From Diprion similis (lineage: Eukaryota; Arthropoda; Insecta; Hymenoptera; Diprionidae), in NCBI RefSeq assembly GCF_021155765.1, contig NC_060105.1:1240001-1304000 (forward strand): a stretch of DNA of 64,000 bases, in the 5' to 3' direction. The position numbers and the translations under genes were made by a program. Positions 27,846-38,343 of the stretch are shown piece after piece (position 1 is the first letter of the stretch; every line of letters starts with the position of its first letter). The notes under the pieces were generated by a model, which worked only from the letters and a program-made list of their open reading frames with translations, did not search any database and was not told where the DNA came from.

Positions 27846-30332
27846 ATGGCCATGCTACAATTTGGCAGAACCATGTGTAACGTGGTCAGTAGAGTCACCT
27901 CTCAAACGATATGGAGGATTAACTTGCAGCAGTCGTTAGCACTAAGCAGTTCCGCAGCCTCTGTTCCTGAACGTGCTTCTGTTGTTGACAAGGTTCGCAG
28001 GAATACACAAACTCGTTGCTCAGTTTATTTCAAGCACACCCTGCCTTCAGCTATCATTTCATAATCTTGTTATATTGATTTTTACTATCTCCTCACTGGA
28101 CAAGTGTTCCTAAATCTTGTTGATCACTTGTTAGTTACTCTGTTTTGAAATTCCATAGCCTCGGAACCCAGTGCAACAGCCAAGCCGTACAAAACAGAAT
28201 AAACCGAAAATACAGTCCAAAAATGAACTAGTCCAAGCAGCATTTACCAGTATATTGAATGATTGGAAACCAACGGCGAATGTATCTCCAAATTCCCCCA
28301 TGGGGGAAAAAATTGCTGCGGCTACCACTGTCGATGAGTTATTAAGCCTAGTGGGAAAAGAGAAGCTCTCTCAAGCGGATTGTCTCAGCATTATATCTGT
28401 TCTCTCCAAGTGGACTAATAAAAATAAAGTCACTTTGGCAGAATATGAAAATGAACCGAGGTTCTTGTTGCTCTGCAGACAGCTTATAGGATTTGCTGAA
28501 GCATCCTCATCAGTCGCGCAGGTGGATTTTAAAACTGTGCTCAGCCTTGCGGGAGACGATGAAGCAGCAAAGCTAATTGCCACGTTATCTGTCAACCAGA
28601 TGACCAAGGTGGGCCCAAATTCATTAAACATACAAATTTTTTCCTTTCTCTCTTTTCTTAATACATTTTACTCTCAGGTATTTTCCACCTTGGCTTTCAA
28701 GCGGAGAAGATCCCTACCCATACTGAGATCATTGTCGTACCATATCTCTCGTAGCACTGATAAAATCAATGCAAAACAGTGTTCTGATATTCTTTTTTCA
28801 ATGGCTGTGCTCAACTTTCCAGATGAGGTAGGAAAATGGAATTGATTTTTTCTGCTTCTCATTGCTTGCAATTTCATTTCAAGCTGAAATATCATAGATC
28901 AACACTTTACTGGCACGTGCAAATAATTATAAAAAATGCTGTAGATACTACTGGGGAAAGTTATCTCAGGATTAATATCACATATTCGTGAGAGTAATGT
29001 TACGCCTGTAATAGGCTCAGTTGCAACATCCTTGGGCTTTCTTCGGTATAAAAATATCGAGCTGTTAGACGCGTTGTGCGAATGGTTCATGGCAGAGCCA
29101 CGAACACTGAAGCCACAGTATATCACATCCCTGTTGTTAACTTTCGCCACTGTTGACTACGTCCCATTCAACATGACAGAATTAAACCAGGTACCACACT
29201 TACTTGAAATTGGTTTTTCTCTTTTCTTATCTGCGAAGCTTTTTTAATTTCAATTACCTAATGTTGTAGACATACATAAAGCCATTGAATGAAACTGATG
29301 TATCCGCTTCAGAAACATGGCTCGATGTTGTCTGGTCAACTGTAATTCTAGGAATAGCAGATCCTGTCAAAGTTGCTTACACCTTGGACACAGGTTACAT
29401 CCAAAAACTGACAGGTATCTCAAAATATATTTCTGAATTAATGTGAAACTTGTCTGCGAACACCGTTAGTCCTTATCACGATTCTGGTTCAATTTCACAG
29501 CCTTACAATGTCTGACGACACCCAGGAAGGTGAAGCTGCTCAACATTAATGCTGCAGCCGAATTATTAATCCCAAATTACAAGGGTAAGTTTGCAGTTGA
29601 CTACGGGCCATGATTCCAAGAAAATTGAGAATACCTATATTCAATAGACGTATTTCGTTTATCGAGAGATCCTATCATGTGCTTCAGGTCCATTTTTGAA
29701 CAAAGACCTCAATCTGGATAAGATGCTCATTGAAAGATCCAAAGAGAAACAGGCTTATGTTACGTCCGTGCAAGATGCCCTTTCCAATCTATTCACAGTA
29801 CCAACTTGTCTGAATGTTAATGAGAACAGTGGAATGGGCTTTGTTATAGGTGAGCCAAATTAATTCGAAACGTTGAGAAATTGATATAAGTAACTCACAA
29901 CTTTTTTCTTCGATTTATCATTCCACAGATGCAGAATGCTATGTGGATAATAAATGCAATCCAGTACCGATTAAACAAGCACAAAATCTCAGTAATGTTA
30001 CGAGGTAAGTGTGTGAAGTTTGTTGAGGAATGGGGTACCTATATTTAAATGAATATGACGGCCTTTTCTTACACCTTTGAAATCTGATTGTGAAAATTTT
30101 TTAAAATTGCTCTTTTAGAATTGCGGTACTTGGTCTTCATTACAACGATTTTTGCCGAGGGGCCCCGGACTATGTGGGTATATATTCGTTGATGGTCCGT
30201 CTACTAGAAGCCAAGGGATACAAAGTAGTGCTTGTTCCTTATACAGAATTTAATCCACAAGATAAATTAGTAACGCGTCTTAAATACTTACAAAAACTGA
30301 TACGGTCAACAGTTCAGCCGAGCAGTACCTAG
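27846..30332 (+). CDS. FAST kinase domain-containing protein (FASTKD4-like)
   Basis: FASTKD proteins are mitochondrial RNA-binding proteins that process or stabilise mitochondrial transcripts. Coding exons: 27846-27992, 28159-28608, 28678-28827, 28945-29190, 29270-29414, 29501-29584, 29688-29849, 29929-30004, 30119-30332; all junctions keep frame and give 557 residues. The N-terminus (MAMLQFGRTM..., several Arg, no acidic residue for about 40 positions) looks like a mitochondrial targeting peptide. The middle consists of helical repeats with the FAST-type segment around residues 270-400. The C-terminus (about 488-550: RIAVLGLHYNDFCR ... LEAKGYKVVLVPYTEF) is a RAP domain. The nearest member seems to be FASTKD4/TBRG4, but other FASTKD paralogues cannot be excluded by eye, so no symbol is given. 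The start ATG at 27846 follows an acceptor; a second in-frame ATG lies at 27852. A poly(A) signal AATAAA is at 30715-30720. Confidence 0.85.
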
Positions 30333-31114
30333 GGTAAAAATTCATAATTTGTTAATATTAATCCGTGATTAAACAATTAACCGATTCATTGAAGGGGGGA
30401 AAAAATATGTGAATGGCACACCATTGTGAATGACACTCGAGCAAGTTTACCTTGACCCAAATCTCGAAAGGTTGATCAATGATATGCCATTTTTTTTTTT
30501 CTTACGGAACACAAAATTCTGTAGGTGAAAATCGAGGAACTACTTTCGTAACAAAAACATAGATCGACGACGGTGAACTCTTACAAAGAAAAAGTTCTAT
30601 GAATACAAATAACTCGCAGCAAAAGTAATAGGTATACAAAGGATACTTTTACACATAAATTACCTACGACCTGGAGATTATGCGAAAAATTTGTGATGTT
30701 TATGACCTAGTAGAAATAAAGAATTTACATGATGTAATTTTAGTTTTACTTTCCCACCTTAATTAAGGTCTTTACAAGAAATTCGAGAAATAACTGCAAA
30801 TTCTACTTACATGGAAATGCTGCAGTCCTCTGCATGTTAGGCTGAGTTGAGAAACTTGGGAGAATGATAGATGTCGCCTGCATCCATTACAGATTCTTGA
30901 TCAAATACCCAACATCAAGCAAGTAGCGACGCCGATGGTTTCATTGACTAGCTTCCACCAGATATTTGCATGTGCAAGTTGTTGATCCACGGCTCCGGGG
31001 ACGTTACTCAGGGGAAGAATTAAATGTGCGTGAATCCTGAGAGGATCAAAGTATTAATCGACTAGCTGAAGAGAATTTCCCAGCCGAATTGTTCGAGGAA
31101 AAGCATAGAGAAAA
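30333..31114 (+). other. FASTKD 3' UTR and upstream region of crotonase gene
   Basis: Contains the FASTKD poly(A) signal at 30715-30720, then about 390 bp up to the next start codon at 31115. The two genes run in the same direction; the promoter of the downstream gene must lie in this short interval or further upstream. No open frame of interest. Confidence 0.55.
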
Positions 31115-32365
31115 ATGTTTTCCGCAAGACGTTTAATTCCATCGATGAACAGAGAGGTTAGGCGTCAGTTTAAAAAATCTCTAACCTCAAAACCAGCTGC
31201 GGCCGTAGAATTAAGCGAGCCGAAGAAAGGCGAGTAATACCTGAATTAATTGTCTTTCCAACTTAACGTTTCGTTTCATGAAAAGCGATTTTTTTTTCTC
31301 TTACAGACAACAAAGACATACTCGTCGAGCGAATGGGCGAGATAACAAAGATCGGCATAAATCGTCCTGAGCAAAAGAACAGCCTGAATCGAATAGCGGC
31401 CCAAAATCTTTCGGAGGCTATCGAAGAATTTGAGCAAGACGAATCCGCCCTTGTAGCCGTTATCCACGGTATTGGAGGAAATTTTTGCGCCGGCTACGAC
31501 CTCAAGGAAATATCCGAATACGACGGAGAGTCGGAAGACACCTTGCCACAGTTCGGGCCTTTGGTACGGCATGCAGGAATTCCGTCACGCTTCTCCCGCC
31601 ACCATTCCTTTCTAAATCCCATTCCCAAAACCGGAGAAGACGAGGAAGAACGGGCCGTTTTCAGCCCCTGTTTTAGTACGAGTCTAATTTTCAGGCGAAC
31701 CGAATGACTCTGACAAAAAAGCCGATGGTGGCCGCCCTGAGCGGTTACACGATTGGAGTCGGTCTCGAGTTGGCTCTTCTCTGCGATTTAAGGGTGGTCG
31801 AGGAGCCCGCTGTAATCGGTTTTCATAATCGGAGATTCGGCGTTCCGATCCTCGGTGGTGGTACCGTCCGTCTGCCGGCCCTGATCGGACACTCCAGGGC
31901 GATGGACATGATCCTGACGGGGCGAGGACTCACCGCCGCAGAAGCCTTCTCGTGGGGATTGGCGAACAGACTTGTGGCGTGCGGCACGTGTAAGACGAAA
32001 TAAAGAGAAAAGAAGCAGAGAATAATTATAACGAGGCAGGCAAGCCGGGAGAGTGCCTCTCCACTCATTATTATTTACTTCCCCCAGCCCTAGGACAGGC
32101 CTTCAACCTGGCCCAGAGTCTGCTCAAGTTCCCCCAGCGCACGATGCTCGCCGATCGAGCCTCCGCTCACAACGCGTCGTTCTCTTCGCATAGCTTTGAG
32201 GAGGCGTTGCAGTACGAGAAGGATCATTCGTCGCATCTTTTATTGGAAGAAGGCGCCGCTGGTGCGAAGAAATTTTGCCAGGGTCTCGGGAGACACGGAA
32301 AATTCTATCACTTACGACCCATCGATAGAACCAAGACCGACGAGATTAATAACGATCTTTTATAG
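31115..32365 (+). CDS. Enoyl-CoA hydratase/isomerase (crotonase) family protein
   Basis: Crotonase-fold protein acting on an acyl-CoA, probably mitochondrial. Exons: 31115-31229, 31307-31563, 31695-31989, 32088-32365; the joined frame is 314 residues, a normal length. The N-terminus MFSARRLIPSMNREVRRQFKK is basic and could be a targeting peptide. Visible motifs: NRPEQKNSLN (57-66), the oxyanion-hole segment GGNFCAGYDL (95-104), GVGLELALLCDLR (145-157) with Glu149 matching one catalytic acid, and GGGTVRL (178-184). Where hydratases carry the second catalytic Glu, this protein reads HNRRFG, giving Asn169 by ungapped alignment. Hydratase activity is therefore doubtful; isomerase, decarboxylase or thioesterase-like roles are open. 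Intron 1 begins GC rather than GT. AATAAA is at 32419-32424. No symbol is given because the subfamily is unresolved. Confidence 0.85.
31230..31306 (+). other. GC-AG intron in crotonase gene
   Basis: The donor reads AAAG|GCGAGT and the acceptor TCTTACAG|ACAAC. Only this cut keeps the frame between the targeting peptide and the conserved core (KKDNKDILVER). A GT five bases downstream (GTAATA) would shift the frame. Confidence 0.65.
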
Positions 32366-32568
32366 TTGTGATCACTTGATATTTCATCCTATAGCGATTA
32401 TACTTATATTGTATGATAAATAAAAGCGGCGTCTCTTACTGTACAACTTGCATCTTTTTCATTGGCAACATCAAAAAATTGTCGTACCTCCTGCAAGCCA
32501 GTCGAACAGTAATTTTTCAAGATTACAAAAAAGTTTGAGACATTGCATTTCTCGAGATACGATAAACA

Positions 32569-33428
32569 TTAAGCAACTCTGTCTCTCGAAGCCGGTTTGA
32601 TGACCCTCGATCGTCTCTCCGGATGTACAGTTTTACCAGCGTTCTTCTCCTGCAGCGTCGATTTGCCCGCAACAGATGACGTCCGTTGCTTTCCTGCGGG
32701 CGGTTGTATCTTTGACATTATATCGGCGGCAATTTTGCTTGCCTTATTGCCAGCGGCGTTAATTAGCGGAAGAACCCGTGAGATCCGTCCCTCGGTGCCT
32801 CCTTGAAAAACGAAAGAAACATAAGTGGAATAAAGGCACGAAAATATGTCGAAATTTGTGATCTTGCAAGTTACATAAAGAATTAACCGCATACGCTGTA
32901 CAAACGATCGATACGACCGGTTACTTAAGTGATCGTATGTATGTACGTGAGTGCATACACGCACTTTCGACCTTGACGATGAAGTACACAGTCCCGGGGA
33001 CCAAAACGTCCGTCCCTCTAGCCCAGCAAGGATAATTAGTGACGTTCTTAATTTGATGCGTATTTTCATCGCAGAAATCGATTTCCCCTGTTTTCATGTC
33101 ACGGTATATATTATTGTGTAGCGTAAAAAAGGCAGGTAATTGGGCAGCTGCAATTTCTGCAGTAGCAAGGTGCACCGAAGGACACTCTGGATACCTTCTT
33201 CGAGGCGAGCTGTACTTCGTACATAGTCCATAATCAGTCCAATCGGGCAGTCGATGTTCACCAATACTTCTTTGGTACCATTCGAAGCATCCGCTTCGAG
33301 CCCCTGCGAATCGTCGTCCCCGTTCTTCCCTGTAAGTTTGAAAAGCAAAAGGAATTATATATGAATTAAAACATGGACCGTCACGTACCGAGAACGTATT
33401 TGACGCGAACCACGGTCATCGTCGGCAT
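32569..33428 (-). CDS. CXorf65/C22orf15-like small protein
   Basis: Small conserved animal protein of unknown function. Exons in transcript order: 33389-33428, 33195-33329, 32965-33087, 32569-32801; 176 residues. The first about 100 residues look like the ubiquitin-like N-terminal region of the CXorf65/C22orf15 family: a hydrophobic strand (TVVRVKYVLG), IDCPIGLIMDYVR, EIDFCDE and YFIVKVERGGTEGR. The end of exon 3 was chosen at a GTGCGT donor because it rebuilds KVERGGTEGR, similar to the KVERG segment I recall from the vertebrate protein. The C-terminal 65 residues are basic, Lys/Arg/Ser-rich and probably disordered. It lacks a signal peptide or membrane segment. The gene is convergent with the crotonase gene, only 203 bp separating the stop codons. 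The start (MPTMTVV) is the first ATG of the exon; a longer upstream exon cannot be excluded. The family link is from memory and should be tested. Confidence 0.6.
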
Positions 33429-36400
33429 TTTTATTTCGTCACCCGATCTCACGCGTAGTCTTTGCGGAGATGTCGCTGTGCACAGATTGTATAAAAAAAG
33501 GAATAAAAAAAAAAAAAAAAAGAGCGAATAAACCGTAACATGAAGAAACAAAAACAAACTTCAAGCGTCTATCCAAGGCCACGAGAAGCCGAATATCGAT
33601 AGAACGATCGTTGTCCCAGTTTCCTTGGAGTTTCGAGAGGTGAAGAATAAATGCCGCCTTTAGTTAATTTAGACTAAAGCATCAAATTTTCAAAAAGCAG
33701 TGACGGCACGGATGCACGACGCGATACGTGTAACGCGTTACGTCATACTCATAAATAAAAATCAACGATGCGCAGTCCCGTGTTGCATCGACATCGTTGC
33801 ACGAAGCGCTCGGAATTCAGAAATTTCAAATTATAAAATGCGGTTGCGTTTGCAGTCCGCACGCATCGATGCTGATTGAGAATTCGAGATATTATAACTA
33901 TAATACACAGGCATACATGCATTCCTTCTCTTTTCTTACCGTTAAAACAACTGCACAAATTTAATTGGCGAAAGTAAGACAAGCGTTGGCCGATACACCA
34001 GCTTTAAACACACCGGCTCCGGAGGCGGGCTACACACTCACTCACACACACACACACACACACTTCTTTATACACTTATGCGGGCAACAGCGAATTGCGA
34101 CGTATAGTGTCGAAATGGGTGCAGGTGGCGGCGGCGGCGGCACATTGTTGCGAAATATCTGTACGGCAAATACTTCGTCTTATATATTTCTCTATATACG
34201 TAGATATCCGCATGTGTATATCAGGTACGCCGATCGATTCATGCCTGTGTGTAATCGGCATCACGTGGGTACGTGTACAAAGACCCTGGTGAAAATGATT
34301 TCTACGATTGTTTAAAAAATTTCTAGGGAAATTCAGAAATTTCGTATAATTCGACAGAAAAAATTATTTTCTCCCCAAAATTGTAAATATGCATAGTTTT
34401 GTCATAAAAGTTTGTAGATTTTTATAAAAATTTGTATTCTTTCAGTTTAAGAAGTCTACAAGCTAGTACTATTTTCAAAGTAAATTAACAATTCTTTACG
34501 TTAAACACGATTTTTGTGAAAATTGGTAGTAGTAGTAGTAGTAGAAATTTTGGAGCCGCGTAATTCTCGCGAGCCAAGTCCTTGCCAAGAATGACGAGTG
34601 CTTCGAGTACGATATGTACCCAAATTTCAACTCAGGGATGATCCAAGGATGAGAAAATCCAACGATCGACGGATTCGGGCCGTGAGAATCGGTAAGAACG
34701 GTAAAAATGACGAAGCAGAGCGGATTTGCTCAACGTGCGTTAGTCAATTAGTTGTTATAACATCGAACCGAGTACCAACACCTTTACAATAGTTATTGCA
34801 GCACAATCTGGTCAAGCATGCTGCGCAAGTTTCAGTTAAATATAGTATTTGTAGGTGAAATGAAATTTTCTAAAAATAGAGAAGCGAATCAAGTCAACGA
34901 AAGTAAAAGAAAAAGAGAAGAAAAGTAAAAAACTGAATAAATAAAGAAAAAATTCACGATCCGCAACACGTGCATAATAAGTAAAATCTAGTTATCTTAT
35001 ATAAATAGGTGCCTCTTATCTTGTCTCTCGTATGTAAATGAACAGGTATGCTATTGCGTGTACATGCGGTGGAATAATTATCGCCTTAGACCTTAGGCCG
35101 TTTATACCTATACGATAAAACCTGCAAAGGTATAGGCAGAGGTAAGGGCTTGTTTTCGTAACCGGATAGATGACAATTTATTACCGGTTATCGCGGTAGC
35201 CTGGGCGAGAGACTATCAGCGGTACGTCGGTCGGCACTCGTGGTGAGGAAATCCAGCATGCGGTACCAGGACGTCGCACGGCGATGGAGATGGTCCGACC
35301 GCGGTGATCAACGGACGTGGTTCAGGGTCATCGCCCTCCGCAAAGCAACATTGCAGACGCCTCTCGTGGGCACGCGTAAACACCGCGGCGTCTCCTGCGG
35401 ACGTTACGCTTAATCGAGCACGGATGGCTTATAAAGCTGCGGGAGGTGAATTCGTCCCGTGCATTTCTCTCGATCACCGATTGCACCACGCACGAGTCGT
35501 CGTGCCTACGCGCCATTCCCGCCTGAGTCGAAGTGACGAGTGACCAATATCTTTTAAAAAGATTTCGTTTTCTATGATGTGCTTGGTCAATTTGACGAGC
35601 CAATTATGTCACGCGAGATACACATCCCATGGCTATAATAATAATATATATATATGTATATGTATACATTATAGATATATAAGATACGTTCACCTTTCGC
35701 GGAGTCGACTTTCGGAACGAATTTCACTTTCATTCACTTGCTACAGAGTCGTTTACATACATAACAATAATAATAATAATAATAATAATAATCACATCAC
35801 TACCAACACCAGCTATACCGTGCGATACAATTGGTATACGCAGTGCAAAAAGACGGGGATGAATTAATCATTAATCATTATTCAAGCGAAACATAAGGAT
35901 AAGGACAAGGTAAAGTGCGGAAAACCTTTCCCGGATGAAGCCTGGTGTATTGTACAGGCCTTTATACAGGGTGTGAAATAATAGGTGGAAAGGAAGCAGG
36001 AGAGTGAAGGACGAGACGGGAGGAGGCAGTGCTCGGAGGTTGGTTGGTTGAAGGGTAATTGGTAATCAGCCGGTGCCTATAACTGAATCGGTTATAATTT
36101 TGTTGTAATTTACGAGCTATGGCTCATCGCGAGCCCGTGATTAATACGAGCATCTTCTCAGCTTTCCAAAGTTATTATAAACGCATTCACCCTCGCCCTA
36201 TCCGCCTGCCTATGGATCTATCCTATACTTATACGCCGTACTCTCGGCACGTGTTTGATAGACGCAACTGACTACGCGGTGCTCGGAAAACGCAATAATA
36301 AATACCTTCGCATAATAGCGCGTGTGTTTTACATCGAGACACGAGACAACGATACAAATGAGTTTTCTATCGAGGCCCTGAAACGACTGAAACAAAGCCG

Positions 36401-37735
36401 TGACGCCCAGGGAGCAATTCGTTGCATCAGGTTATCGCCGATTCTTGCGAACGCCGTGTCGTTTGTAACTATACGTGTATAAATGTATATATAAACATAC
36501 ACACACACGCATGCACGTCACATTTCAATTCCCATTTCACGTGCATGCATTAGATATACAGGAATTATAGGTCGGTCGTGTACCTACGATGCAGATAATC
36601 GCGCAATCTGACGATCGTTATCTCGAGTAAAACACGAAATAGTCGGTTTCGTAATTCTATCGACCGATTCTGAATGGGACCTTACATAATTCGGGTCCAT
36701 TTTGACAAGTTGGGAAAAACAACTGGCCACTCATTTTCTTTGTAAATAATCATCTTCCGAGCCTCGCCGATTTCGGTCCAACGATCGCCGGCAATTTGCT
36801 GTATGTACATAAAATAGGCATGGATGCGTGGCAATACGGAAATTGAAGAAAATCGTTATCACGGTTCCCGTATATAAACGTTCCAACAAGTCGAGGAGTC
36901 GAAATGAATCATTGAAATCTGCGTAGCACCGGCGTCGTCGTCCTTCATCCGAGGATCTTGCATGCAACTGTCAAATTAACACCAGGTTACATCCGCGACT
37001 CGATTCATGTGCAATATCAACACACGCATCACGTTTCACGGCTGCATCGCAGTACAGTACAGTATAGCCAAAAGCGCGTTAAACGCACCGAGATCCAAAG
37101 AAAGACGAAGAATGGTTCGAGACGATGAAGTGGTAATTGAGATACAGTCGTAAATTACGGTAATTTCTTCATCGGCATAAGTGCGAAGACACACGCGCAG
37201 ACACACGCACACGGGATGATATTACACGTGGTGGCTTAAGGGATCGAAGGAGCGCGTGGTGCGCGGAATTTCGCGTAGCGGCGAATCGGGCTTTTAAATA
37301 CTGAAATCACAGAGCGGCGGCATGTAATGGCAGTAGAAAGGGTCGACGGCGATGCGGACTAGCCGTGGTATTCAGGCCGCAGCAAGGCCGCCCCGTGTGC
37401 ACACCGAGTCGGGCGCTCGCTAAATGAAATGTAGGTTGTTACATGGCTCGAGGCGGCCCAGCCTCGCGTACGTCTGTCTCCCGATATACCTACACCAAGA
37501 CACCCCGCAACCACGGACATGATATTCCATATTCTCCTGCGGAATTACGCAGCGGTTCGCGGATCGAATCGCGCGCGATTCGGATTGAATAATTTGCAAG
37601 TACCTACGGACTGCGGTGGTTACACCTGTAACCGGCTGATAACCAGCTCTGAAACGGTTCTGCACCCTTCACCAACGACGACGTTCCGCTTCGCAATCAG
37701 TGAATATACATATTTATATTTATACTGTTGTATAG
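33429..37735. other. Non-coding spacer, nothing recognised
   Basis: Mixed composition with moderately GC-rich patches around 35170-35540 and 37220-37700, an AC repeat (34041-34062), an AT/ATA-rich stretch near 35636-35680 and an AAT run (35765-35792). Short open frames show no family signature and lack partner exons. Some could be untranslated exons of a neighbouring gene. Confidence 0.4.
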
Positions 37736-38343
37736 TAGGGTGGCGCAAAAAAACCGGATATTTTTTTTTTTTTTTTTTGCGTCTCGTGTGACAAAATGTT
37801 AGTTTTTCATGTTTTAAGAGCCCACTCCAAAGGACAATTAAAAAAAAAAAATTTTTTTTAAAGGTCGCTCCAAATTTTAAAAAATGTAAAAAATCGTCAA
37901 AAAATTAAATTAAAAAAATTATATTTTCAATATTTTCTTTGATTTTTAATTCATGTCGTGGTGTATTGTTATCGATTCTTTCTTACTAAATTAAAGAAAA
38001 AAAATTCATGAAATTTTAATATGAATATTAAAAGGTCGCTCGAAAAGATCTAAAGAAATGCACCAAAGAATTGAAAAAAAATTATGAGTGACCTTTCAAA
38101 ATTCAAATTTTGAACTGAAACTTTCGGAAACTTATTTTTTTTTTTTGTCTATGAAATTATACCGTAACGAGAAAAAAAAAATCGATTTTTGACGACTTCT
38201 GACGTTTTAAAAAATGTGGAGCGACATCTTAAAAAATTTTTTTGAGCTGTCCTTTGGAGTGGGCTCTTGAACCATCAAAAACTAACATTTTGTTGCACGA
38301 GACTCAAAAAAATAAAAATAGTTAGTTTTTTTGCGCCACCCTA
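37736..38343. mobile_element. 608-bp palindromic MITE, TAGGGTGGCGC ends
   Basis: The element starts TAGGGTGGCGCAAAAAAAC and ends with the reverse complement GTTTTTTTGCGCCACCCTA. The arms remain complementary for over 100 bases, sharing ACAAAATGTTAGTTTTT and AGAGCCCACTCCAAAGGAC. TA at each extremity fits a Tc1/mariner-type TA duplication. No open frame; the inner part is A/T homopolymer-rich. A second copy of the right end lies at about 59990-60077. Confidence 0.85.

Noticed and set aside
31564-31694. Open reading through crotonase intron 2
   Set aside because: The 131-bp insert has splice signals at both ends and would shift the frame away from the conserved core; treated as intron.
33088-33194. 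Second possible U12 intron, in the CXorf65-like gene (GTATCC donor)
   Set aside because: The donor continues AGAG rather than TTT, and there is no TTCCTTRAY-like branch site before the acceptor.
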